From SAR202 cluster bacterium (GTDB taxonomy: Bacteria > Chloroflexota > Dehalococcoidia > Lucifugimonadales > UBA826), in the NCBI GenBank assembly GCA_009392675.1, contig VFFY01000059.1, positions 1 through 12,236 of the forward strand: 12,236 bases of DNA, in the 5' to 3' direction. Position numbers and translations under genes: made by a program. Below, piece by piece: positions 1 to 7,177 of this stretch (position 1 is its first letter; every line of letters starts with the position of its first letter). The notes under the pieces were generated by a model. The model saw nothing but the letters and a program-made list of their open reading frames with translations. It was not told where the DNA came from and ran no database searches.

Positions 1-2
1 AT

Positions 3-191
3 GGTGTATATATTGTGGACGCTCCGGGAGTTGGGAGAATAGCCCAGAGGATAGATTATGAGGATTGGCTTGCCCGCATGCAATTTTATAAACACATGCA
101 GAAAACTGGGATCGTAAAAGCTTTAGAGGACGCAGGGATCACCGAAGGCGATACGGTCCGAATTGGTGATGTGGAGTGGCAATGGGACTAA
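3..191 (+). CDS. obg: GTPase Obg, C-terminal end (partial, 5' part outside window)
   Basis: An open frame enters from the left edge (codons begin at base 3) and ends at TAA 189-191, giving 62 residues. They read like the Obg C-terminal (OCT) domain: VYIVDAPGVGRIAQR near the start, then a DYEDWLARMQ stretch, then the typical ending GDTVRIGDVEWQWD. Obg is a ribosome-associated GTPase needed for large-subunit assembly and stress control. The GTPase and Obg-fold domains must lie outside the window. The OCT extension is known from Firmicutes, Deinococcus and Chloroflexota and is absent from E. coli ObgE, which fits the proposed lineage. The gene ends at a hairpin and converges with the peroxiredoxin. 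Identification rests on the domain pattern recognised by eye. Confidence 0.85.
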   Translation, partial: GVYIVDAPGVGRIAQRIDYEDWLARMQFYKHMQKTGIVKALEDAGITEGDTVRIGDVEWQWD

Positions 192-201
192 CACTACGAT
201 A

Positions 202-222
202 ACCCTATCAGGGTAATTTTTT
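202..222 (+). terminator. Short intrinsic terminator of obg
   Basis: ACCCT (202-206), loop ATC and AGGGT (210-214) form a perfect 5-bp stem, followed by AA and then six T (217-222). It starts 10 nt after the obg stop codon. The stem is short, so termination may be partial. The T-tract touches the stop codon of the convergent peroxiredoxin gene. On the opposite strand no T-run follows the stem. Confidence 0.5.
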
Positions 223-781
223 AAAAAGCTATATCAAACTTGAACGATTTGTGAAGTTGATCCCTAACACTGCTGGCGTGACCTCTGAAATTCACGTTCA
301 TCCATTTGTGAACTAAAATGCCATCCTTGTCTATGAGGAAAGTACAACGAACTACAGACCAAGCACGAAGACCTTCATCGATGTCAAACCCAAAACCCTT
401 GGCATATTCCGCCTCTTTATCATTTAATTGATATTCACCCCAGACCCCATATTCCTTGATCGTATTCAGATCTGGATCTACGCATAAATCAAAAGGTAAA
501 TCGTGCTTGTCAGTCATATCTTGATGAGAGACCTCGTTATCTGGGCTTATTCCATAAACCGGACAATCGAGCTCAAGGAAATCGGTGTATACATCTCGGA
601 AGTCACAGGCTTCTTGTATACATCCTGAAGTGCCATCTTTAGGATAAAAATAGAGGACGGCGGGAGAACCAATTAAATCACGGAGCCGTAAGGTTTTATT
701 TTCATGGTCCACTAAAATGAAATCCGGAACCTTTGCTCCTATCTCTATATTATTTTCCGGTTGATACCTTAAAAGTTCCAT
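221..781 (-). CDS. bcp: Peroxiredoxin, BCP/PrxQ-like (AhpC/TSA family)
   Basis: The 186-residue protein has a thioredoxin fold of the peroxiredoxin type and reduces H2O2 and organic hydroperoxides in the cytoplasm. The active-site block FYPKDGTSGC carries Pro47, Thr51 and the peroxidatic Cys54. A second cysteine, Cys59, lies five residues on (CIQEAC), the spacing of atypical 2-Cys BCP/PrxQ enzymes, whose disulfide is reduced by thioredoxin. Arg145 in VVRCTFLID is the conserved active-site Arg. Between GVWGEYQ and VVRCTFLID there is an insertion, roughly residues 120-141, not seen in the usual ~155-residue BCP. No signal peptide is visible. The ATG start is preceded by GGGAG at a 7-nt spacing. 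The gene follows the small membrane protein after 15 bp, so the two are probably cotranscribed. Confidence 0.9.
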   Translation of the reverse strand: MELLRYQPENNIEIGAKVPDFILVDHENKTLRLRDLIGSPAVLYFYPKDGTSGCIQEACDFRDVYTDFLELDCPVYGISPDNEVSHQDMTDKHDLPFDLCVDPDLNTIKEYGVWGEYQLNDKEAEYAKGFGFDIDEGLRAWSVVRCTFLIDKDGILVHKWMNVNFRGHASSVRDQLHKSFKFDIAF

Positions 782-796
782 CTTCAGTCTCCCAAG

Positions 797-1315
797 TTAA
801 GAGTTTCGTACTTCTGGGTCAAGTACGGATAGATCTTGACCATCTTCGCCTACATTATTTTCTATTTCTTTTATGTATTCATCAACCTTTTCAATGAACT
901 CAACGGGTAGTGTAAACCTAATTAGACTTTCCTTGTAGAATTTTCGCCTTCCAGGGAAAAGGGCGAAACTGGTCTTTAGTGCCAAATCTGGATCCACTTG
1001 TAACAAATCCGCGTATTCCTGCGCTATGTTACTAAGACTCATCTCTGCTGCAAATAATCTATTGAAGCGTATTCTTTCGGATTGATTATTCAAATCTGCG
1101 AAATCATGACCACCACGGAAATTTATATCAGATAAATCCGGGTTGGTAGCCACTGCTACGGCGAGATCTTGTCGTTGTTGGTTGATTGCGAGTACAAGTT
1201 CTCGTTGTGCCACTGCACGTTGCTGTTTCAATTGAAAAAACAAAACAAACGCTACCACTAAAGTGGCTAGCCCAGTTACAATTTGTGCTCCATAGATTAA
1301 GATTTCAACGCTCAT
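797..1315 (-). CDS. Hypothetical one-helix membrane-anchored protein
   Basis: I do not recognise this 172-residue protein as a named family. Residues 5-28 form one hydrophobic helix (IYGAQIVTGLATLVVAFVLFF), followed at once by a basic, Gln-rich amphipathic stretch (LKQQRAVAQREL). That suggests an N-terminal anchor with the rest in the cytoplasm. The soluble part is mainly helical and rich in charged residues, with a NPDLSDINFRGG turn near 58-69 and an acidic tail. No catalytic motif or cysteine is visible. The ATG start fits the transmembrane segment, but the ribosome-binding site is weak. It lies 15 bp upstream of the peroxiredoxin gene in the same direction. A regulatory or scaffold role is possible but not shown. 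Confidence 0.75.
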   Translation of the reverse strand: MSVEILIYGAQIVTGLATLVVAFVLFFQLKQQRAVAQRELVLAINQQRQDLAVAVATNPDLSDINFRGGHDFADLNNQSERIRFNRLFAAEMSLSNIAQEYADLLQVDPDLALKTSFALFPGRRKFYKESLIRFTLPVEFIEKVDEYIKEIENNVGEDGQDLSVLDPEVRNS

Positions 1316-1490
1316 AGTGGTTTGATTCTTTTTCCTAAGTTATTTAAATGTATTGGTATTGCAATTCAGATAATTGATGATACGTGAAAAATAGGAATGG
1401 AATCATATCGGTCTTGTACAATAGTATTGAAGTTGTTTGGTACAACATTTGTGGTTGCACTAAGTTTTGGGTTGTAAATGAAAATGTTAT

Positions 1491-1565
1491 GCCGACGTAG
1501 CTCAGTGGTAGAGCAGCTGTTTTGTAAACAGCAGGTCGTCAGTTCGAACCTGACCGTCGGCTCCA
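1491..1565 (+). tRNA. trnT: tRNA-Thr (anticodon UGU)
   Basis: A complete cloverleaf folds by eye. The acceptor GCCGACG pairs perfectly with CGTCGGC (1555-1561). The D stem is GCTC/GAGC. The anticodon stem GCTGT/ACAGC encloses the loop TTTGTAA with anticodon TGT at 1523-1525. The variable loop is AGGTC, and the T arm is GTCAG-TTCGAAC-CTGAC. The discriminator is T1562 and the CCA end (1563-1565) is encoded. It reads ACA and, by wobble, other Thr codons. There is no intron and no obvious promoter of consensus quality just upstream. Confidence 0.97.
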
Positions 1566-1589
1566 AAAAAATTCTAAAGGATTCATCTC

Positions 1590-1742
1590 GTGCCAGAAGA
1601 GGACAAGAGAATACAAGCAGATTCAGTCGATGCCTTTGAATTCATAGGAAGAATAGCACAGACAAGAAAAAAGCCGGTTGAAGAAACCAAAGATCTCTCC
1701 AAAGAAGTAGACCAGGAGAAATCTGATACTGATTTGTCGTAA
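1590..1742 (+). CDS. Small charged hypothetical protein (50 aa, GTG start)
   Basis: This 50-codon frame starts at GTG 1590, 9 nt after AAAGG (1576-1580), and ends at TAA 1740-1742. An in-frame TAA at 1575-1577 excludes a longer form, and no other start is as well placed. The product is strongly hydrophilic, with many Lys and Glu, one short hydrophobic patch (AFEFIGRIAQ, about residues 15-24), no cysteine and no membrane segment. It is probably helical or partly disordered. I do not recognise a family. It lies between the tRNA and the enolase-superfamily gene on the same strand. The ribosome-binding site and the full use of the interval favour a real gene, but its shortness keeps confidence moderate. 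Confidence 0.5.
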   Translation: MPEEDKRIQADSVDAFEFIGRIAQTRKKPVEETKDLSKEVDQEKSDTDLS

Positions 1743-1807
1743 TGGGAGAGCCCAATACGGCGCCCGACGTACTTGCATTAAAACGTATCAACCGAACACC
1801 CATGTAA
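1742..1807 (+). other. Possible 21-codon leader ORF overlapping the previous stop (TAATG)
   Basis: ATG 1742-1744 shares its A with the TAA of the 50-codon ORF. The frame reads 21 codons (MGEPNTAPDVLALKR and on) to TAA 1805-1807, 7 nt before the enolase-superfamily start. It has no Shine-Dalgarno sequence of its own, so it could only be translated by coupling. It may be a coupling leader, the frameshifted tail of the preceding small protein, or chance. Confidence 0.2.
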
Positions 1808-1814
1808 TTTTGAT

Positions 1815-2942
1815 ATGAAGATCAAAGATATAAAAGTCAGTGAATTTGAAATCAAAGACAACACACCATATTTCAAACTCCGTAAGACAAACAAATCATG
1901 GGAAAAATATGACCTCAAATCGACTACGGGATATGTCCATGTAATGCACGTAATGACTGATGAAGGGTTGGAGGGAATCTGCACCGTAGGGGATGCCCGG
2001 TATACAACAATGACGGAAAATGCTCTTGCACATCTAAAACACCTTACTATTGGGAAGGACCCAACCAAAAAGGAATACCTGTTCGATATGCTAACCAAAG
2101 CGACCAGGATGGTTTTTATGCCCCCAGGATGGTTTGGGGGGTTTGATAATTGTTTATGGGATATAGAGGGACAAATGAAAGGCAAGTCAGTCTCAGCCCT
2201 TATTTCCAACAACAGCGAACAGGTTAAAGCTTATTATAACTACCGGGGGCCGCACCTTAATGCGTTGATTGATGATGCAAATGTGGGTATTGGAAAAGGC
2301 TTCACGGTTCTAAAGGATCATTTTGCTTGGAATGCAACACAAAATATGAAATCTTTCGAATCTATTAGAGCCGCCGTAGGAGAAGACATTATTTTGTTGC
2401 ATGACGCGGCTGCCTGTAGCTATTCGCTGGGTGAAGCTGTCGAAGTTGCAAAGCAATTAAGCCAGCTGAATTTTGGATGGTTTGAGGAACCGTTGAACGA
2501 TAGAGAATTGGGTTCATTGAAAACACTTTGCTCACAATCAGATGTGCCAATTTTGGCTCTTGAAACTTTGATGAATGACTTTGTGATAATGAGAGAATGG
2601 GTGAGAGAACGTGCGGTCAATATAGTTCGCGGAAATGCACGACACGGTACCACCGGGATTGTTCGGATAGCAGAAGACCTGGCCAGAATTGGGATGAACA
2701 TCGAATTAAATGGTCCAGGAGGATTATTCGGTCATGTTCATGCCCAACTGGTCGCGGGCATTGTCAATACCTCCTATTATGAATACTTTCCGGACGGTAG
2801 CAGAGATACTATAGGTAAGGAGATTGGTCTTCAAAATCCTCCAGTACCTGTAAAAGGGGAGGTAATGTTAACCGAAAGGCCCGGGTGGGGATATGAGTTT
2901 GATTGGGAATATTTCAACAAAAAAAGAGTTAGGGTTTTTTAA
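1815..2942 (+). CDS. Enolase-superfamily enzyme, mandelate racemase/muconate-lactonizing type, atypical active site
   Basis: The 375-residue protein has the two-domain enolase-superfamily layout: an N-terminal capping domain (about 1-125) and a (beta/alpha) barrel. These enzymes abstract a proton alpha to a carboxylate held on Mg2+, giving racemases, epimerases, dehydratases or cycloisomerases. By-eye alignment places the metal ligands at Asp197 (LLHDAAA), Glu224 (WFEEPL) and Glu250 (LALETL), with the spacing of mandelate racemase. The usual KxK of strand 2 is K167-D-H169. The dyad positions read Asn274 (IVRGN) and Asn299 (IELN) instead of Asp and His. Glu323 in YYEY is kept. The substrate cannot be named, and a sugar-acid or amino-acid-derivative dehydratase or epimerase is possible. 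No Shine-Dalgarno sequence precedes ATG 1815. The gene converges with the reductase. Confidence 0.88.
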   Translation: MKIKDIKVSEFEIKDNTPYFKLRKTNKSWEKYDLKSTTGYVHVMHVMTDEGLEGICTVGDARYTTMTENALAHLKHLTIGKDPTKKEYLFDMLTKATRMVFMPPGWFGGFDNCLWDIEGQMKGKSVSALISNNSEQVKAYYNYRGPHLNALIDDANVGIGKGFTVLKDHFAWNATQNMKSFESIRAAVGEDIILLHDAAACSYSLGEAVEVAKQLSQLNFGWFEEPLNDRELGSLKTLCSQSDVPILALETLMNDFVIMREWVRERAVNIVRGNARHGTTGIVRIAEDLARIGMNIELNGPGGLFGHVHAQLVAGIVNTSYYEYFPDGSRDTIGKEIGLQNPPVPVKGEVMLTERPGWGYEFDWEYFNKKRVRVF

Positions 2943-2969
2943 TTAAAGCAATTATTGCTGGAGGCATTT

Positions 2970-3017
2970 ATGGATAAACATGCCGATATTGCATCTACCA
3001 CCAAGTCTCCGATTTAA
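2970..3017 (+). other. 15-codon ORF with strong ribosome-binding site, possible gene remnant
   Basis: Downstream of the enolase-superfamily gene, CTGGAGG (2958-2964) lies 5 nt before ATG 2970. The frame is only 15 codons (MDKHADIASTTKSPI) and ends at TAA 3015-3017, inside the 3' end of the convergent reductase gene. It may be the first codons of a gene lost by rearrangement, or a chance ORF. A small palindrome AGCAATTATTGCT (2947-2959) precedes it and has no T-run. Confidence 0.2.
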
Positions 3018-3708
3018 TTTGGCCTGTATTGAACCCTGTTTTTTGTAATTGAGTTGACAGAGAATCGACAAAGGCGTCCGGACCACAGACAAAAGCGATA
3101 TCGAAGGTGGAGGCTTCTAATTGATTTAACATGTCAGCATTAATCCTGCCCGAGAATCCTTCAGTGGAATGATTAGATGCGCCGGATATCGTGTAGGAAT
3201 AAGAAAGTTGATGAGGGTTTTGCAGGCAGAGGTCTTTTAACTCCCTGGTCAACAACAATTCTTCACAGCAGGAAACACTATGCATGATTGTTGCCCTGTG
3301 ATTAGTCGCTTCCCCGATGTACCTGAAAATACTCACCAAAGGGGTAATTCCGATTCCGCCGGCTAGTAATATCGCATTACCTTGCTCAGGAGCATAAACA
3401 CAGCTTCCACCGGTTGCAAAAGAAACTGTATCCCCCTCCATCATAGATTGATGAATATATTGGGTGACTTGATCATCCCCTAAGTTTTTGACAGCTAAAG
3501 AAATGAATTCTTTGTTGCATGGGGTTGATGTGATTGAATAACCAGCCACTTGCTCCTGCCCATGCAGGGAGACAAACAAATCAATCCATTGACCAGGAAG
3601 AAAATCAATTTTGCCTTTACAGGGAATCAAGTCAAAAGATATCGTAGAGGGGGTTTCTTGCTTAATGTTAGTAACCTTAGCGGTGACTAGGTGTCTTTCG
3701 GGCTGCAT
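2995..3708 (-). CDS. FAD/NAD(P)H oxidoreductase of the ferredoxin-reductase fold, OXNAD1-like
   Basis: The 237-residue cytoplasmic protein has two domains. The N-terminal FAD-binding barrel (about 1-105) contains PGQWIDLF (38-45) and the flavin motif VAGYSITS (54-61). The NAD-binding Rossmann-like domain (about 110-237) contains LLAGGIGITPLVS (114-126) and FVCGPDAF (206-213). The usual RxYS flavin motif has Ala in place of Arg. The same change is known from the OXNAD1 group, which the GQW-D-F pattern also resembles. There is no 2Fe-2S domain, so the electron acceptor must be another protein or a small molecule. The ATG start has AGGGG about 10 nt upstream. It is the last gene of the run after ald (30-bp gap). 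The physiological partner is unknown. Confidence 0.82.
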   Translation of the reverse strand: MQPERHLVTAKVTNIKQETPSTISFDLIPCKGKIDFLPGQWIDLFVSLHGQEQVAGYSITSTPCNKEFISLAVKNLGDDQVTQYIHQSMMEGDTVSFATGGSCVYAPEQGNAILLAGGIGITPLVSIFRYIGEATNHRATIMHSVSCCEELLLTRELKDLCLQNPHQLSYSYTISGASNHSTEGFSGRINADMLNQLEASTFDIAFVCGPDAFVDSLSTQLQKTGFNTGQIKSETWW

Positions 3709-3738
3709 CTTGTCTTAACCCCTGTTCTTAATATGAAA

Positions 3739-4857
3739 TTATGAGAGCAGGTCCTTTAAATTTGAAAATGTCATGCTCAGGCTCTCAGCCAAAGCAGGAT
3801 ATGTTATTTGTCCACCTATAGTGTTGATTCCCTTGGCAAGGCTATTGTCTAAAGTGATAGCTTTGTGGACACCGTTATTCGCAATCGACCGAACGTAGGG
3901 TAGTGTGGCATTTGAAAGTGAAATGCTGGCGGTATGGCCCACTACTCCCGGCATGTTAGTTACTGCATAATGGATAACGTCGTCTTGAATATAGGTTGGG
4001 TTTTGATGCGAAGTTGGGCGAATGTCTTCAACGCAGCCGCCTTGGTCGATCGCAACATCAATAATAACTCCTCCTGGCATCATATCTTTGACCATATCGC
4101 GACTGACTATTTTAGGAGCTTTTGCCCCCGGTACTAATACTGCACCCACGACAACCTCCGAACGTTGAACCTTCTCTGCCAGTGCTGCCGGGGTTGGATA
4201 AATGGTTTTTACGTGACCATTGGTTAGGGTGTCTATTTCTCTAATTCTATCCAGATTAATATCGGCAACGGTTACGTCGGCGCCTGCCCCCATTAATGCC
4301 GTCGCCGCATTTAACCCCACGGTTCCTCCACCAATAATAAAGGCGCTGCAATTGCCAGATCCAGGAACACCACTAAGTAATTTACCAACCCCGCTTTCTA
4401 TATTGGTTAAAAGGCGGGCTGAAACCTGAGAAACTAAACGGCCTGCAATCTCACTCATAGGATGAAGAAGCCCTAGCCTACCTTTATCGTCTTCAACAGT
4501 CTCATAAGCGATCCCGGTCACATTTTTCTTCAATATGCAATCAAGTAAATCTAGCTCAGCAGCTAGGTGGAGATACGTGAAAATGGTTTGGCCTTCTTGT
4601 ATTAAATCAAATTCGTTAGGCTGAGGTTCTTTCACTTTGACGATGAGCTCTGCTGTGCCATATATCTCAGCAGGGTCTGAGACTATTGTGGCGCCTGCAC
4701 CGTATAGGTAAGTATCATCGGAAAACCGAGACCCTTGACCGGCACCAGATTCTACGAGGACTTTATGACCGTCGGAGACTAAAATCTCGACTTTGTCAGG
4801 AGGCAAAGATACCCTGTTCTCATCAGGTTTTATTTCTTTTGGGACACCTATTATCAC
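3739..4857 (-). CDS. ald: Alanine dehydrogenase
   Basis: This 372-residue enzyme interconverts L-alanine + NAD+ + water and pyruvate + NADH + ammonium. It matches the usual length and pattern throughout: GVPKEIKPDENRVSL at the start with substrate-binding Arg15, KVKEP with Lys76, TYLHLA with catalytic His97, HPMSEIAGRL, the NAD-binding GGGTVG (176-181) in the Rossmann domain, GAVLVPGAKAPKIV, DVAIDQGG with catalytic Asp271, and NMPGVV. The catalytic positions correspond to Arg15, Lys75, His96 and Asp270 of the M. tuberculosis enzyme. The start codon is GTG (4855-4857), with AGGG 8 nt upstream. The gene sits 44 bp after the aminotransferase and 30 bp before the reductase on the same strand. It could regenerate pyruvate from alanine made by the neighbouring transaminases. 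Confidence 0.96.
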   Translation of the reverse strand: MIIGVPKEIKPDENRVSLPPDKVEILVSDGHKVLVESGAGQGSRFSDDTYLYGAGATIVSDPAEIYGTAELIVKVKEPQPNEFDLIQEGQTIFTYLHLAAELDLLDCILKKNVTGIAYETVEDDKGRLGLLHPMSEIAGRLVSQVSARLLTNIESGVGKLLSGVPGSGNCSAFIIGGGTVGLNAATALMGAGADVTVADINLDRIREIDTLTNGHVKTIYPTPAALAEKVQRSEVVVGAVLVPGAKAPKIVSRDMVKDMMPGGVIIDVAIDQGGCVEDIRPTSHQNPTYIQDDVIHYAVTNMPGVVGHTASISLSNATLPYVRSIANNGVHKAITLDNSLAKGINTIGGQITYPALAESLSMTFSNLKDLLS

Positions 4858-4901
4858 AGCTTAAACCCTGGACCTTGATAATGTATAAACGCTAAACACA
4901 G

Positions 4902-6170
4902 TTAATTTTGAATGTCTAAAACCTTTTCAAAAGCTTTTCCGATTCTTCTGCTGGCTTCCTCAAGATGTTCAAATGGTGCACGAGTAAAAGCTAGTCGAAA
5001 ATGCGAATCATCCAGTGAGCTATCAACATAAAAAATAGATCCTAGCGGAAAAACAACACCCTCTTCTGCTGCTGCCTGAATCAAATCAAAAGCTTTGGTT
5101 TGAGTACATTTGACCCAAAGGAAGTAACCGCCTTCCGGCTCGTCCAATTCAACATAGGGACCACAGTATTTCTTGAGGGAATCTATCATTGTTCTACACT
5201 TGGATTTGTATAAAGCTCTCATTGAATCAATGTGATTGTCCAACTTTCCTGACTCTATGAGATCTGCTAACGCATAATGGACTAGTGGACTGTTGCCCAT
5301 GTCAAATCGTACTTTCGTTAGCGGTGCAGCCAACTCATCCCTGGCTTGAATCCAACCAGCCCTCAGCCCGGTGGCCAAAATTTTGCTAAAACTACACATT
5401 TTTATCACCCCATGGCCATCAGAAAGAGCATAGTACGATGGAGGTGGAGGTGTATCGTAATAAAGTTCGGTGTATGCGGCATCTTCTGCTATGAGAATTT
5501 TGTGTTCCGCGCATATTTCTAGAATTGCTTTTCTAATTTCTAATGTAGTTACATTACCCATTGGGTTGTGATAATCAGGGATGGTGTAAAAGAGTTTTAC
5601 TCTTTTACCTTGGGCCGCAAGCGATTCGACAGTTTCCTTAAATAAATCGGGGTTAATACCTTCCTTATCCATTGGCACTTCAACAACTTCTGCTCTGAAT
5701 CCGCTAATGGCCCTTACAGTTCCCGAGTAACTTGGAGATTCTACAATTGCGATGTCTCCAGGCCCTACAAAAGCCTTGCAGATGTTCTCTAGACACCCGG
5801 AGCTTCCGTTGTGCATGATGATATTGTCAGGCAGAAGGGTTGTTCCTTCAATTTTATTTTGGCGGTCAGCTATTAATTGACGCAGGCCTTCATAGCCAAA
5901 CCAACCTCCGTACATAAGAGAATCACTGAAATTGTCTCTAATTGATTTGGAGAAACTATCGATTAAATCTTCTATTGGAAGAGCGGTATCGTCCGGAATT
6001 CCACCAGCCAAAACAATGGGGTCTGGATGTTCTGTGGGGAGTCTCCAAAAACGACCAGCATCAGTGGCGCTCCCTGCACCTATGCTGCGCGCAGCTTCCG
6101 AAAGTAGGTCATTTTCTATATCCAGAGATTGCCATTGACTGGCGATTGTTTCTTTTTCGAATTGCACCAT
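4902..6170 (-). CDS. PLP-dependent aminotransferase, class I/II fold (LysN / 2-aminoadipate-transaminase-like)
   Basis: The 422-residue protein is a fold-type I aminotransferase. Visible landmarks are GGIPDD (57-62), YGGWFGYEGLRQLIA (87-101, the substrate loop), NGSSGCLENICKAF (phosphate pocket), PDYHNPMG with Asn202, IAEDAAYTEL with cofactor Asp230 and Tyr233, CSFSKILATGLRAGW with Schiff-base Lys263, EGGYFLW, and Arg392 in FRLAF, which binds the substrate carboxylate. The pattern is closest to the LysN/2-aminoadipate and MocR-domain transaminases, so broad specificity is likely. No helix-turn-helix domain is attached. ATG 6168-6170 has AAGG 9 nt upstream. The 131 bp between this gene and the permeases hold no convincing gene or terminator. 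It probably leads the ald-reductase run. Confidence 0.88.
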   Translation of the reverse strand: MVQFEKETIASQWQSLDIENDLLSEAARSIGAGSATDAGRFWRLPTEHPDPIVLAGGIPDDTALPIEDLIDSFSKSIRDNFSDSLMYGGWFGYEGLRQLIADRQNKIEGTTLLPDNIIMHNGSSGCLENICKAFVGPGDIAIVESPSYSGTVRAISGFRAEVVEVPMDKEGINPDLFKETVESLAAQGKRVKLFYTIPDYHNPMGNVTTLEIRKAILEICAEHKILIAEDAAYTELYYDTPPPPSYYALSDGHGVIKMCSFSKILATGLRAGWIQARDELAAPLTKVRFDMGNSPLVHYALADLIESGKLDNHIDSMRALYKSKCRTMIDSLKKYCGPYVELDEPEGGYFLWVKCTQTKAFDLIQAAAEEGVVFPLGSIFYVDSSLDDSHFRLAFTRAPFEHLEEASRRIGKAFEKVLDIQN

Positions 6171-6301
6171 ATTAGTAAACCTTATACCTATTGATGCCTC
6201 AGGCGAATAGGACAGCCAATCGTTTTATTTTAAATAAGGATAACCTGTTAGAACTAACTAGTGAACCTATAAAAGGATAGTAAAAACTAGGGATGGGGGT
6301 T

Positions 6302-7177
6302 CTATCGGTTCATTGTGGGATCTAACGCATCCCTTAAGCCATCACCTACAAACGTAAAGCCCATCGTAATAATCGCTATCATGAGGCTCGGGAACAGACC
6401 CATATGCCAGTACGTGCGAACATAGCCAAGGCTGGTTGATATCATTTTGCCTAAACTTGGCACTGGCTCATCAATTCCAAGTCCTAAAAAGCTAAGTCCG
6501 GCCTCATTGAAAATTACAGCTGGAATTTGGAAAGCCAGTAAAACGGCCAATATAGGAACGACGTTTGGGAAAATATGTCTAAATGCAACCCTGAATCTAC
6601 TGGCACCGATTGCTTGGGCTGCGATTACAAATTCCCTCTCCTTAAAAGCTAAAAACTGCCCACGGGTGATACGTGTTTCCACCACCCAGCCTGAAATGCC
6701 CAAGGCAAATATCACGTTCCACATGGAATGCCCAAGCAATCCCATAATAAACATCGCTATTAGTAAGGCCGGAATACCAGTTGCTATTTCTATTATCCTG
6801 ACCACTATTTGGTCTACCCATCCCCCAAGATATCCGCCAAGAGTCCCTAAACTGATTCCTATACTTAAGGTGATGACTTGTACCCCCAAAGCTACAATGA
6901 TAGAAGTCCGTGTGGCATAAAGCATACGACTGAGGTAATCGCGACCCACTGCGTCAGTGCCAAATATGTGAGACCAGCTGGGAGGCTCCCTCGCTTCAAC
7001 CAAGTTCCCCACGTCGTATGAGGTAGGTGCCAAAAAGTTCGCGAATATAGCGATGAAAATACAGACGGCGACGATGCCAAGGCCAATGACCGCCAATTTG
7101 TTACGCCTGAAGCGCCACATGAAATTGGCTTTGCGGCGCTTCTGGCCTTTTTCTTCTGCTTCTTTAAGACTGGTCAC
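6302..7177 (-). CDS. dppC: Peptide/nickel-type ABC transporter permease (DppC/OppC family)
   Basis: This 291-residue inner-membrane permease is one of the two channel subunits of an oligopeptide-type importer. After a basic cytoplasmic N-terminus comes a first helix at about 28-50. It is followed by the conserved block HIFGTDAVGRDYLSRML (70-86), further hydrophobic helices, the EAA loop FVIAAQAIGASRFRVAFRH (183-201) that contacts the ATPase, and the family ending GDGLRDALDP. The start is GTG 7175-7177, whose GTGA overlaps the TGA of dppB by 4 bp, so translation is coupled. The length is normal. No ATPase gene follows on this strand, where an aminotransferase comes next. The substrate is not determined by this subunit. 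Confidence 0.93.
   Translation of the reverse strand: MTSLKEAEEKGQKRRKANFMWRFRRNKLAVIGLGIVAVCIFIAIFANFLAPTSYDVGNLVEAREPPSWSHIFGTDAVGRDYLSRMLYATRTSIIVALGVQVITLSIGISLGTLGGYLGGWVDQIVVRIIEIATGIPALLIAMFIMGLLGHSMWNVIFALGISGWVVETRITRGQFLAFKEREFVIAAQAIGASRFRVAFRHIFPNVVPILAVLLAFQIPAVIFNEAGLSFLGLGIDEPVPSLGKMISTSLGYVRTYWHMGLFPSLMIAIITMGFTFVGDGLRDALDPTMNR

Noticed and set aside
1366..1566. 66-codon - strand ORF beginning MEPTVRFELTT
   Set aside because: Its first part is the antisense of the tRNA-Thr. This is a classic spurious product of tRNA loci, and the rest is low-complexity intergenic sequence.
1778..2212. 144-codon - strand ORF
   Set aside because: It lies opposite the 5' part of the enolase-superfamily gene and shows no domain. 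It is a shadow of strong coding on the + strand.
6180..6190. TATAAG as a -10 element for the class I/II aminotransferase
   Set aside because: It has no acceptable -35 at 16-18 bp, and the predicted transcript start would lie about 4 nt before ATG, removing the ribosome-binding site.
6447..6920. 157-codon + strand ORF
   Set aside because: It is antisense to dppC, with Pro/Ile-rich composition typical of the reverse of a membrane-protein gene and no recognisable motif.
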